64,000 nt of DNA, taken from positions 1 through 64,000 of the forward strand of contig JAHLLD010000009.1 in NCBI GenBank assembly GCA_020444325.1, in the 5' to 3' direction. Position numbers and translations under genes: made by a program. Within the stretch, counting starts at the first letter, position 1, and every line of letters begins with the position of its first letter. Positions 25,326 to 33,888 of the stretch are shown here, piece by piece. The stretch is from a bacterium. Its GTDB lineage: Bacteria > Bacteroidota > Ignavibacteria > SZUA-365. The notes below the pieces were generated by a model that did not search any database, was not told the DNA's origin, and was given only the letters and a program-made list of their open reading frames with translations.

Positions 25326-27578
25326 TTGTTACGTTCAGCTTCCATACTGCTTGCCCTCCTGCTGTGCATGACCACGCTGTCATGGGCACAGGAACCGCCA
25401 AGAAATCTGCAGGCACACGTTGATGTCAACGGGTATGTTACGCTCAATTGGGAAGCACCCGTCGGCGGACTCACACCGTCCTCCTACTGGATCTACCGGG
25501 GTGACGAGGACGATACTGTTCCCCTGAAAATCAAGGCACAGATATACAGCGCGACCGCCGTGCAGTGGACGGACTTTGAAGTTGAGATTTCGAAGTCATA
25601 CAAATATCTCGTTGTCGCAAAGTACTCAAGCGGGCAGACTGGCTATTCCTCAATCGTCGCTATCGAAGTGCTGCCCCCGCGTTCTGGTCTGAAGATTGTC
25701 TCCACTGCTCCCAGCACTGCGCTGGTGGGCAATGAGTGGGTCTATCAGATCAGACTCGCCAATCCGGCACGCCAGAATATCGAGTACAAATTACACAACG
25801 CTCCTCCTGGCATGGATCCCCGTAATCTCGCAGACGGCACCACTTATATCAGCTGGGTACCTTCTTCTGTTGGACGTTTTAAAGTCACTCTCGAAGCAAA
25901 AGACTGGTATACGAACGAGCAGGATTATCAGGAATTCTTCGTCACGACCGCAGAGCACGCCGGGACCATCCAGGGCTTCGTACGAACAATCAACAGCAAA
26001 CCGCTGGCAAACGCACAGGTCACGGTCAAGCAGTGGTCCAGCGATCTGGATTATACCACGGTTACGGATGCGGACGGCAATTTCACACTCGATTATGTCG
26101 AGGCGGGGAAGACCAGCGCACACGCGACTTCGCCGCATCCGGATTACAAAACCCAGTGGTACAGCAATCAGGTCAGCATTGATAATGCCGCACGACTGCC
26201 TCTCGCCGAAGGCGATACCATTCGTTACGAATTTTACCTTCTGCCAAAGCCCGGTACCCGTACCGGTGTCATTGGCCGCGTTTATGATGATCGCGGAGTC
26301 GAACTCGAAAACGCTAAGGTATCGATTTATGCGAAAGAGAATTTCATCCACATTGGTGATCAGCCCGGAACAAATACACTTGACGTTGGAGCCGAAAAGG
26401 AATGGCGTCAATCGCTCGTGGACACGGTCGTCTATACCGACTTCACGGGCAAGTATATTCTCTCGCTGCCTGTCGGTGAAGACTATTATGCAGTTGTCGA
26501 GAAACCGGGATACCTGAATGCATTCTCCGGGAACGTAACCAACGCCATGCTCGCCAAGGCATTTCATGTAGGAAGCACAGGGGCATCCCGGACATTCAAC
26601 CTCCCTGAAGCTGCCCCGACCGTCAACACGATTTACGGCAAGGTCAGCAGCAAGAATACCGGCGTGAGCAAACAGGCCACCATCGTGCTCATCGACTCAG
26701 AGATGAAACGTGGTGCAGGCGGCGGACATACCTACCGTAAGTACAAGTCCGTCGTTACCGACAGTAATGGTGTCTACCGCTTTGACGACCTTGAAGAATC
26801 GCCGCCTTCTGCGCTGCTGGCTATTCCCATGGATACGCGGCTTGCCCCGCAGTATTACCATTCGAACAACGGGCGCCTGAACTTCGTTGAGAGTGAGGAA
26901 ATCACTCCGCTCGGCACAATGCAGGATTTCGATTTCGAGCTGCAGGAAGTGGTGCGCAACGGTATTGGCGTATTTTATGGACAGGTCATCCTGCGTGTCG
27001 GAAGCGAACGCATACCCGTGCCGGGTACGCTCGTGTTCGCACAGGATAACAACACCGGAGACATCATGGGCTTCGCCGTCTCCGACAGTCTGGGCTGGTA
27101 CTCACTGCCGGGTCTCGGCCAGGGTGACTACCTTCTGTTCGCGGATAATCCGCAGTACAGCTTCCATGAGGTGTACAGTCCCGCCAAACCGACAGAATCG
27201 ATGCCGGTAGAAATGGCGTATACTTCACCTACGTCCCCCTCTCGTACGACATTGGTGAACTTCTATATCGACGACGAGCGCACGACGGTGGATGTTGATC
27301 CCTTCGCGCGTCCCACGTCCGTCGAGCTGTATCAGAATTATCCGAACCCCTTCAATCCTTCGACGACGATTCGCTTCGAAGTGCCGCAGCGCCAGCATGT
27401 CGTCCTCCGCGTGATCAACGCACTCGGCGAAGTCGTCGCCACGCTGGCCGATGAGTCCGTCAATCCCGGCGCGCATGTGATCGAATTCAACGCTGCCGAC
27501 CTCTCCAGCGGAGTATACTTCTACCAGCTGCAGACCGAAGGTGCTCTCCTTACCAAACGGATGACGCTGACCAAGTAG
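25326..27578 (+). CDS. Secreted multidomain protein with fibronectin-III, carboxypeptidase-regulatory-like repeats and a T9SS-type sorting tail
   Basis: 750 residues starting at TTG 25326; an in-frame stop six codons upstream excludes an earlier start, and the next ATG would truncate the signal peptide (SILLALLLCMTTLSWAQ). Order of domains: FN3-like (NLQAHVDVNGYVTLNWEAP), a cadherin/Ig-like segment, four carboxypeptidase-regulatory-like units (GTIQGFVRTINSKPLANAQV, GVIGRVYDDRG, NTIYGKVSSKN, GVFYGQVILRVG), and a C-terminal Por sorting domain (YQNYPNPFNPSTTIRFEVP, GVYFYQL). It is probably exported by the type IX-like route and surface-attached. The ~210-base upstream region carries a sigma54-like promoter. 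Confidence 0.85.
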   Translation: MLRSASILLALLLCMTTLSWAQEPPRNLQAHVDVNGYVTLNWEAPVGGLTPSSYWIYRGDEDDTVPLKIKAQIYSATAVQWTDFEVEISKSYKYLVVAKYSSGQTGYSSIVAIEVLPPRSGLKIVSTAPSTALVGNEWVYQIRLANPARQNIEYKLHNAPPGMDPRNLADGTTYISWVPSSVGRFKVTLEAKDWYTNEQDYQEFFVTTAEHAGTIQGFVRTINSKPLANAQVTVKQWSSDLDYTTVTDADGNFTLDYVEAGKTSAHATSPHPDYKTQWYSNQVSIDNAARLPLAEGDTIRYEFYLLPKPGTRTGVIGRVYDDRGVELENAKVSIYAKENFIHIGDQPGTNTLDVGAEKEWRQSLVDTVVYTDFTGKYILSLPVGEDYYAVVEKPGYLNAFSGNVTNAMLAKAFHVGSTGASRTFNLPEAAPTVNTIYGKVSSKNTGVSKQATIVLIDSEMKRGAGGGHTYRKYKSVVTDSNGVYRFDDLEESPPSALLAIPMDTRLAPQYYHSNNGRLNFVESEEITPLGTMQDFDFELQEVVRNGIGVFYGQVILRVGSERIPVPGTLVFAQDNNTGDIMGFAVSDSLGWYSLPGLGQGDYLLFADNPQYSFHEVYSPAKPTESMPVEMAYTSPTSPSRTTLVNFYIDDERTTVDVDPFARPTSVELYQNYPNPFNPSTTIRFEVPQRQHVVLRVINALGEVVATLADESVNPGAHVIEFNAADLSSGVYFYQLQTEGALLTKRMTLTK

Positions 27579-27606
27579 CGGGCAAGGATACATCAAAGTT
27601 TATGAA

Positions 27607-27638
27607 AAAAGGACGTCAGCATAGACGTCCTTTTCTTT
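27607..27638 (+). terminator. Terminator of the secreted-protein gene
   Basis: Stem AAAAGGACGTC/GACGTCCTTTT with a 6-base loop, followed by TTTTCTTTT. Confidence 0.8.
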
Positions 27639-27662
27639 TGGGATCTCACGAAAGAGTTGTTT

Positions 27663-27852
27663 CCCACGCCAGGGCGTGGGAGTTGTTTTCGCTACGCGAA
27701 GGCATTTCCAACGCTTCGCGTAGGAGGTTTCAGCGAGCTTCGTCGATTAAAATACGCTCCGCAACAGCGGAGCGAAAACGCCACAGAGTGGCAAGAACTC
27801 CGATCCGACCCGCACTGCGGGACGGATCGGGAAAAACACGCCACGTAACGGC
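27663..27852. repeat. Second palindrome array with the same linkers
   Basis: Non-coding cluster of hairpins: CCCACGCC.GGCGTGGG (27663-27680), CTACGCGAA...TTCGCGTAG (27692-27723), CGCTCCGC-AACA-GCGGAGCG (27755-27774), GCCAC-AGA-GTGGC (27780-27792), and a nested hairpin with CCGATCCG/CGGATCGG arms (27800-27830). Linkers between them are GAAAACG, AAGAACTC and GAAAAACAC, the same alternation as in the 5.5-kb array. The gap between the terminator at 27.6 kb and the lipoprotein gene at 27.9 kb holds nothing else recognisable. Confidence 0.82.
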
Positions 27853-27905
27853 GCCTCATTTCCTTCGTACCTTCGCGACATCGCGGTTCCCCTTCCTTAT
27901 TGGAG

Positions 27906-28580
27906 CTACTTCTTGTCCGCTCTGCGGCGGAGGAAACGGAAAGTGAAGACGAGTATGACGGCGATGAGAAGGATGCCAAGTACCCAGTCGACATGCCTGC
28001 CAGTGGAGGCTTCGATTTTGGCTTCGAGAACATTGTCTTTGTCGAAATCGGAGAGCGGAATGATCCAGACTGCTGTGCGCTCGTCAGTGCTGTCGGCGTT
28101 CGTCGAACGGATGTCCCCCGGGAAGGTCCACGCGTATGTGAAGGTGAAATCTCGCAGCAGGTCTTCAGACGAAGACATTGTCGCATCCATCTGCTGCTCG
28201 AAGCGGAAGAAGTCACCTTCGCTCTGCCAGATGAACGTCGTTCCCTTGAAGCCTTCGCAATTGGACAGATCCTGCAGCGCATCGAACTTCAATTTCGTGT
28301 GTACATGACGCGTACTGTCATCGCTGTCGGATGTCGTCGACGCCTCCAGCACTTCGACCCCTTCGGCCTGGTACTGCAGGCGTACGGAGTCTTCGTTGAA
28401 CGCCAGCTTCCCCTTGTCCATCACCATGAACAGGTTTTCTTTGATCCAGTAGTGGATGTCCACCGTTCCGGAGCCATCCTCCTCGATCGTTCCGTGCTGT
28501 TCGTAATTGAGGCAGCCCGGAATCAACAGCAACAGCAGCAATCCCCAGATTGCATGTCGCATGTTCAGCCTCACGTTCAT
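27906..28580 (-). CDS. Lipoprotein with C-terminal membrane anchor, unknown function
   Basis: 224 residues. A lipobox-like IPGC follows a short hydrophobic leader; an in-frame ATG six codons in (28562) would give a more standard signal length. The body begins YEQHGTIEEDGSGTVDIHYWI, reminiscent of LppM-like lipoproteins that open with a strand-rich domain and end in one transmembrane helix. Here the C-terminus is VDWVLGILLIAVILVFTFRF followed by a basic tail. It lies eight bases after the PD40/OmpA gene, so it is probably co-transcribed with it. No specific function can be given. Confidence 0.68.
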   Translation of the reverse strand: MNVRLNMRHAIWGLLLLLLIPGCLNYEQHGTIEEDGSGTVDIHYWIKENLFMVMDKGKLAFNEDSVRLQYQAEGVEVLEASTTSDSDDSTRHVHTKLKFDALQDLSNCEGFKGTTFIWQSEGDFFRFEQQMDATMSSSEDLLRDFTFTYAWTFPGDIRSTNADSTDERTAVWIIPLSDFDKDNVLEAKIEASTGRHVDWVLGILLIAVILVFTFRFLRRRADKK

Positions 28581-28588
28581 GTTCAGCC

Positions 28589-30955
28589 TCAGTCTATGGT
28601 TTCGATAAGGATCTGCACAGTGCGGCAGTAGAACCTTCCTTCGGGCAATGCGTTATCGAACAGCAGTTTCGACTCACCAACACCCTCGGAACGCATGGCG
28701 GCGTTGCCGAGCATATCATCGAGTTGCGCGCGTACGGCTTCGGCACGCCGTTCGGAAAGCCGCTGGTTGTATGTTTCATCCCCCAGAGCGTCGGTGTATC
28801 CACGAATAATCATCGTCGATTTCGTGGTAAGCCGGTCTGCGGCGTTACGAAGGATTTCCCGGTTGCGTGCGCCGAGATCGGAACGATCATAGTCGAACAG
28901 GATGAGGCTGATTTTCTCAATGCTCCTGCCAGGCAACTTCTCCACGTTTTTCTTCTGCAGCGTGAGCACGTTGACTGGAATGGTCTGCGGTTTCGTGGTC
29001 ACCTCGCTTCCCTTTTCGTCTTTCGCATACAGCGTAAAGCGGAGGGTATCGCCAGTGGGGAGTTCGCCCGCAAGGTTGCGCCAGTTCCATGAGATACTGT
29101 CAGGATATGTCGCATAGCCGTCGCTGTCGCGCATGACCTGGTCGCCGTCGGTGACTTTGAATTCCCAGCGTGAGAGTCCTTCCTCAGCAGTGATGGAGGG
29201 GTAGAAACGCACACGATCAGGTTTGAGCAGGCGCTGCACGGAGGATGTTTCGATCGGTGCGAGAAGTTCGGCGTCGGTGGATGTCAATTCCACGCGACGG
29301 TTCTCCGCGCGTCCCTGTTGCGAGCGGCTGCTTGAGGGTGCTGCGGGAAGCCCGCGCGCATCGACACGCACACGATCCTGCTCAATGCCCCAGACATCGG
29401 TGAAATACGAGGCCACAGTGCGTGCACGCGCCTCAGCGATGCTGCGAAGCTCCTTGCCGTCCGTCGTACCGGTGAGCGTGATGGAAGAAGCGGGACGCTG
29501 TTTCATCCGCTTCGCCACGATATTGAGCATGTGGTAATACCGCTCGAGCGTCCCTTCCGGCAGTGATGCGATGGCGAAGGATTCCGCTTCGGCGGGAGCA
29601 AGTTTTTCATATCGAGCAGGCAGCTCCGCCTTATCCTCATCGAAAAATACGTAGTTGAGAAGCGGCACGGTCTCACGTCCCACGATCTCTTCGATGGTCA
29701 GCCCTGTCGTCCCTGCGGTATTTCTGATGAGCGAGAAATCGAGCACATCCGCGCGAACGCTGGCAGTCAAGTCGCCTTTCGCGGCTTCTTCGCCGAGCAG
29801 GAAATCATGGGTAATTTCCCCGTAGACCTCACGGTTGAGCAGATCGAAACGTTCTGAAACCGGGTCGAACGTGCCTGACTCGGCAGTGACGTCATATACC
29901 GCTCCCGCAGTAAGGACGATAATATACTCCCCTGTATAGGCGTTGCTTTGATGCGTCCCGATCACCGTACCGGTTTCCGCATCGCGCACGGTGAGTGTTG
30001 CGGCCAGCGGATCGCGCGTGCTGCGTTCTCGCACCGTCCCCGACAGCACGATGACAGCACCGGGAGGAAACGGGTTCGGTGCGGCCTGGTAGAGATCATA
30101 TCCACCGAAGCCATCGTCGCGACGGGAAGAGAAATACACCGTATTTCCTTTTGCCGCGAGTGTAAAAAATTCGTCGTTGAGCTCAGAGTTGAGCGGGATA
30201 CCCAGGTTTGTCGGCTCCGTCCACCCCTTCAGCATTTTGCGTGTCACGAACATATCCGTACCGCCGAGGCCCGGATGTCCATCACTGGCGAAATACAGGG
30301 TCACGCCGTCCGAGGCAATGTACGGTGAGACTTCATCGCCGTCCGTGTTGATAATGGGTCCGGCATTGTAGGGCCGCTGCCAGAATCCCATGGAGTCACA
30401 ATCACTGATCCAGATATCGAGTCCCCCCTGTCCACCGTCGCGGTCCGAGACGAAATACAGGGTATTGCCGTTCGCGGAAATCGAGGGATGGGATTCCCAG
30501 TCATCGGTATTCACCGGCCAGCCGAGGTTTTCACCCTGGCCCCAGTCCTTCCCGATCAGCAATGAGCGATAAATATCGGACTTCCCTTCACCGTCCGCCC
30601 GGTCCGCCGCGGCGAAGAACAGTGCCTGTCCATCCGCGGCAATGCTCGGAGACCCTTCATTCAGGGGAGTATTGATGTCGCCCTGGGCGATGAGGGGACG
30701 CCGCCAGAAATCACCTTCCAGCGAACTCTCGTAAAAGTCCCGTTCGAACGGTGCGCTCGTGTGTCCGCGGGTAAAAACCATGCGGAGTCCATTTGCCGTA
30801 ATGCTCGGTGCAAACTCGTCTTCTTCGGAATTGACGGCGGCGCCGATATTGGTTATCTGAACGGGATAATGGCGGATGTTTTCAGGTGCCGTTCCGGCGC
30901 AACCCGCAAACACCAGCGCGATCAGGACGGAGGTAACTGTTCGGGTGTATTTCAT
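28589..30955 (-). CDS. PD40/OmpA-family lipoprotein
   Basis: 788 residues from the ATG at 30955, which opens a lipoprotein signal (TSVLIALVFAGC); an upstream in-frame ATG is inside the clpP region and is discounted. Residues ~30-290 contain WD40-like PD40 repeats, with SPSIAADGQALFFAA, HPSISANGNTLYFVSDRDGG and SPYIASDGVTLYFASDG-type units. A carboxypeptidase-regulatory-like domain follows. The C-terminal half contains two OmpA-like regions; the last is clear (ISLILFDYDRSDLGARNREI, RGYTDALGDETYNQRLSERRAE). In Bacteroidota such proteins tether the outer membrane to peptidoglycan, and PorE of the type IX system has a similar layout. That link is suggestive given the sorting-tail proteins nearby. 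Confidence 0.85.
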   Translation of the reverse strand: MKYTRTVTSVLIALVFAGCAGTAPENIRHYPVQITNIGAAVNSEEDEFAPSITANGLRMVFTRGHTSAPFERDFYESSLEGDFWRRPLIAQGDINTPLNEGSPSIAADGQALFFAAADRADGEGKSDIYRSLLIGKDWGQGENLGWPVNTDDWESHPSISANGNTLYFVSDRDGGQGGLDIWISDCDSMGFWQRPYNAGPIINTDGDEVSPYIASDGVTLYFASDGHPGLGGTDMFVTRKMLKGWTEPTNLGIPLNSELNDEFFTLAAKGNTVYFSSRRDDGFGGYDLYQAAPNPFPPGAVIVLSGTVRERSTRDPLAATLTVRDAETGTVIGTHQSNAYTGEYIIVLTAGAVYDVTAESGTFDPVSERFDLLNREVYGEITHDFLLGEEAAKGDLTASVRADVLDFSLIRNTAGTTGLTIEEIVGRETVPLLNYVFFDEDKAELPARYEKLAPAEAESFAIASLPEGTLERYYHMLNIVAKRMKQRPASSITLTGTTDGKELRSIAEARARTVASYFTDVWGIEQDRVRVDARGLPAAPSSSRSQQGRAENRRVELTSTDAELLAPIETSSVQRLLKPDRVRFYPSITAEEGLSRWEFKVTDGDQVMRDSDGYATYPDSISWNWRNLAGELPTGDTLRFTLYAKDEKGSEVTTKPQTIPVNVLTLQKKNVEKLPGRSIEKISLILFDYDRSDLGARNREILRNAADRLTTKSTMIIRGYTDALGDETYNQRLSERRAEAVRAQLDDMLGNAAMRSEGVGESKLLFDNALPEGRFYCRTVQILIETID

Positions 30956-30961
30956 GACAAT

Positions 30962-30990
30962 AAAAAAGGTGGACGAGTGCTTCGTCCACC
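30962..30990 (-). terminator. Terminator of the tig-clpP transcript
   Basis: 9-bp perfect stem GGTGGACGA/TCGTCCACC. On the minus strand it is followed by TTTTTTATT. Confidence 0.82.
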
Positions 30991-31031
30991 AATATACACA
31001 AATATCCGCGCTTTGAGATGTGCTGGAGCTA

Positions 31032-31679
31032 TCAGCTCTCGCCGGGTTTCTGCTTGCCTTTGAGCACGGTATCGATGATGCCGTATTCGAGTGCTTCTTC
31101 AGAAAGCATGTACTTGTCACGATCGGAATCTTTCGTGATCTCTTCACGCGATTTTCCGGTGTGATGTGCGATGATATCGTAAAGCTGATTTCGCGTACGC
31201 ATCATTTCGCGGGTATAGATTTCGATGTCGGATGCCTGTCCCTGTGTACCACCCATCGGCTGATGGATCATGATGCGGGAATGCGGCAGCGCGATGCGCT
31301 TCTTGGCTGCGCCGCCCGCGAGGAGGATGGCGCCCATCGAGGCCGCGAGTCCCACACAGATGGTGGAGACATCCGAGCGAATATGCTGCATGGTGTCGTA
31401 AATGGCGAGTCCCGCCGACACACTGCCGCCCGGACTGTTGATATAAAGGAAAATATCCTTCTCCGGATCCTCGGATTCGAGGAAGAGGAGCTGTGCCACG
31501 ATGAGGCTGGCGATGTGGTCGTCGATGGCGGTGCCGAGAAAGATGATACGTTCACGGAGCAGGCGGGAAAAGATATCCCAGCTGCGTTCGCCACGGCCCG
31601 TCTGTTCGACGACGACGGGAACGAGCTGATCGTAGGGCGGTATGGACATGCTGGACATATCCTTGAACTTGTCTGTCAT
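31032..31679 (-). CDS. clpP: ATP-dependent Clp protease proteolytic subunit
   Basis: 215 residues from the ATG at 31679, one base after the tig stop codon; longer in-frame starts lie inside tig. The catalytic triad is complete: Ser114 in [11 protein letters not shown], His139 in [11 protein letters not shown] and Asp188 in KDSDRDKYM. The oligomerisation and processing region [16 protein letters not shown] is typical. ClpP forms a tetradecameric chamber fed by ClpX/ClpA. The tig-clpP pairing (often followed by clpX) is conserved across bacteria; no clpX follows here. Confidence 0.97.
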   Translation of the reverse strand: MTDKFKDMSSMSIPPYDQLVPVVVEQTGRGERSWDIFSRLLRERIIFLGTAIDDHIASLIVAQLLFLESEDPEKDIFLYINSPGGSVSAGLAIYDTMQHIRSDVSTICVGLAASMGAILLAGGAAKKRIALPHSRIMIHQPMGGTQGQASDIEIYTREMMRTRNQLYDIIAHHTGKSREEITKDSDRDKYMLSEEALEYGIIDTVLKGKQKPGES

Positions 31680-31680
31680 A

Positions 31681-33114
31681 TCACGCATCCTTCGTTGCTG
31701 AGTCTTCCGGTGAATTATCTTCGGCGGAGGCGTCCTCTTCGATATTCTCGAATTCCGCGTCGACAGTGCCGTCCTCATTCACATTGTCCTGCTCACCTGC
31801 ACCTGCCTGTTCGGCGACGTCGGCCAGCTGTCCCATCCCCGTCTGCGAAATATCGTCATCGTCGATTTCCTTGATCTCTGCGTTTTCCTTGAGGAAGGCA
31901 ACGAGTTTTTCGACGAGAATGGTCTGCGTGTACTGCGGCGAGCTCTTGTAGAACTCAATCAGGCGCTCTTTATCGATGCCCATGGCGGCGCTGTCGCGTT
32001 CCGCTTTCTCCTCAACATCGCTGTCCTCCAGTTTGATTCCCTCCTGCTCGATAATACTGTCGCGCAGGTACATCCATTTCGCAGTAAATTCCGCTTCCTG
32101 GCGGCGGGAATCGCGATAGCCTTCCATGTCGAAATCAGGCGGCATCTGCTGTCCGGGCTGGCGTTCCTTGATCTGCTTCACCCAGTCGTCGAGGATGCTT
32201 TCGACCATGGTATCGGGGGCATCGAAGGAATTGCGCTTGATGATCTCGGTGACCATGTCGTTTTCGAGCTGCTGTTTGTAGCGATCGGCCCAGACCTCGA
32301 CGAGACGGTCGCGCACCATCTGCCGCAGTTCATCAACCGTCTTCGCCTGCTCATTCGTGTAGTCGGAAGCAAACTCGTCGGTCAGCTCCGGCAGCGTCAC
32401 ATGCTCGATGTTCTTGACGATGATATGCGCTTTCTCGATATGCTCATGGTCATCGTGCTGATGCGTCAGCTCGACATCCTTCTCCTCGCCCACCTTCATG
32501 TTGAGCAGCTCGGCCTTCAGGTCGCGATTCATATACTCGTCATCGAGTTCGACCTTCATGTTCTCGTTGTGCTGACCCTCTTTGGGATTTCCGTCATCGT
32601 CGAGCATCTGGATATCGATGGTCACGAGGAAATCATCATCATCCGCTTTCTCGACAGCCTCGAGGTTGCGACGTGATTTGAGGATGCCCTCGATTTCGTC
32701 TTCGACCTCCTCGTCCGTCACCTCATGCTTGAGCTGCTCGAGCTGTAGTCCCTTGTAGTCCTTTGCGACCACGTCAGGTTCTGTCTCGTAGGCAACTTTG
32801 ACGGTGAGTTTTTCGCCCTTCTGATAATCCATGTCCTTCAGCACAGGCTGTCCGACCGGTTTGAGATCGCGCTCCTCGACTGCCTCACGGAAAAAGTCAT
32901 TCGATAGCTTCTCGATCACCTGGTACTCGATCGCCTCACCGAAGCGTTTCTTGATGATCTGCAGGGGGACGCGTCCACGGCGGAAGCCGGGGATGACGAT
33001 ATTCTTCCCCTCTTCGCGATACGCCTTGTCGAAATGCGGCAGCAGTTCTTCGTAGGGGACAATGATTTCCATCTCGTGAGAGACGTCGTTCTTCGAATTA
33101 ATCAGGACTTCCAA
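31681..33114 (-). CDS. tig: Trigger factor, ribosome-associated chaperone
   Basis: 477 residues. The N-terminal ribosome-binding domain has [15 protein letters not shown] (the conserved GFRxGxxP loop). The middle region contains a divergent, acid-rich insertion where the FKBP-type isomerase domain is expected ([30 protein letters not shown]). The C-terminal half is the helical chaperone module. The last ~50 residues are a very acidic tail ([17 protein letters not shown]). It assists folding of nascent chains at the exit tunnel. clpP follows after one base. Confidence 0.93.
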   Translation of the reverse strand: MEVLINSKNDVSHEMEIIVPYEELLPHFDKAYREEGKNIVIPGFRRGRVPLQIIKKRFGEAIEYQVIEKLSNDFFREAVEERDLKPVGQPVLKDMDYQKGEKLTVKVAYETEPDVVAKDYKGLQLEQLKHEVTDEEVEDEIEGILKSRRNLEAVEKADDDDFLVTIDIQMLDDDGNPKEGQHNENMKVELDDEYMNRDLKAELLNMKVGEEKDVELTHQHDDHEHIEKAHIIVKNIEHVTLPELTDEFASDYTNEQAKTVDELRQMVRDRLVEVWADRYKQQLENDMVTEIIKRNSFDAPDTMVESILDDWVKQIKERQPGQQMPPDFDMEGYRDSRRQEAEFTAKWMYLRDSIIEQEGIKLEDSDVEEKAERDSAAMGIDKERLIEFYKSSPQYTQTILVEKLVAFLKENAEIKEIDDDDISQTGMGQLADVAEQAGAGEQDNVNEDGTVDAEFENIEEDASAEDNSPEDSATKDA

Positions 33115-33147
33115 AAGTGCTCCTTGTCTATCAGTTTAAGATCTCTG

Positions 33148-33231
33148 TGCGAATGGGGGGACTCGAACCCCCACGGGACTAAGCCCACTAGATCCTAAGT
33201 CTAGCGCGTATGCCAATTTCGCCACATTCGC
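33148..33231 (-). tRNA. tRNA-Leu (anticodon UAG)
   Basis: 84 nt with the long variable arm of class II tRNAs. Acceptor stem GCGAATG/CATTCGC, anticodon stem CTAGA/TCTAG with loop CTTAGGA (anticodon UAG), and T-arm GGGGGTTCGAGTCCCCC all pair. CCA is not encoded. Its 5' half is duplicated at 36604-36643 and 44955-44994. Confidence 0.95.
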
Positions 33232-33320
33232 AAATGCCGGTAACTCGTTTCATGACTGTCAGTTGCAGCGATACTCCGGAGAGAAAATCGACTTTAATCC
33301 CGGAGGCGATCACAGGCCAA

Positions 33321-33390
33321 ACTTGACTAAAACCAGGTGCGAGTCACCGCTTCAAACACGCTAGATTTTTTGTCTAGCGTGCTTGACTAA
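33321..33390. repeat. Inverted repeat flanked by CTTGACTAA direct repeats
   Basis: Stem CACGCTAGA/TCTAGCGTG (33357-33381) lies between two copies of CTTGACTAA (33322-33330 and 33382-33390). The same TTGACTAA word opens both 237-bp repeats at 36491 and 44842. Confidence 0.6.
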
Positions 33391-33427
33391 TTCGCCTGAC
33401 TCAAGTTTGATCGGATCAGACGAATCA

Positions 33428-33546
33428 AGGTAAAATACGGGAATTTCGGGTGGAGACAAAGGGAGGAATTATATCCGGGCATCACGCATAGACTGTCTCG
33501 CGTGAGATCACCGATTTGAGTCGGGGCTTGATGCTTTCGAGCAAAA
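33428..33546. repeat. Direct repeat, first copy of the 33428/36693 duplication
   Basis: About 119 bp covering the 3' end of the nucleotidyltransferase gene plus downstream sequence. It is repeated with scattered substitutions at 36693-36811, exactly 3265 bp away. The unit's first ~30 bp also occur at ~45045. Confidence 0.85.
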
Positions 33547-33772
33547 CAAGATCGACCTCTCTTCCGATCACTCGCTCCAAGTGGAATTTCAGATCCATGT
33601 ATTTGTCGAAGGTCGGGTGTTTCATATCCACAACGATATCGATATCGCTTCCGGCGCTTTCTTCACCACGGATCACCGAGCCAAACAGTCCGATGCGTCT
33701 GACGGAGTAACGTCTTTCAAGATCGTCCTTGCTTGATCGCAGGAGTTCCAGTATTTGTGCTCTCTTCAACAT
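33482..33772 (-). CDS. MNT-type minimal nucleotidyltransferase (MntA-like)
   Basis: 96 residues from the ATG at 33772; the long frame upstream runs antisense through another gene and is not coding. The polymerase-beta-like core is intact: IGLFGSVIRGEESAGSDIDI has the GS...DxD catalytic signature, followed by LERVIGREVDLVLLE with the third Asp. MNT proteins are commonly the AMPylating antitoxins of HEPN/MNT toxin-antitoxin pairs. No HEPN partner is visible on either side, so this is an orphan. Its last 21 codons and downstream flank are duplicated at 36747-36811. Confidence 0.85.
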   Translation of the reverse strand: MLKRAQILELLRSSKDDLERRYSVRRIGLFGSVIRGEESAGSDIDIVVDMKHPTFDKYMDLKFHLERVIGREVDLVLLESIKPRLKSVISRETVYA

Positions 33773-33888
33773 GTCTTCAGTAACCGGAAAGTTGTCGAAT
33801 GGAGAAAGATACAAGATGTTTCTCTTACATCCGCTCTCAGTCAAAATGCCGAATCGCAGCGAAAAATGCACCGGCAACCAACCTCTCT

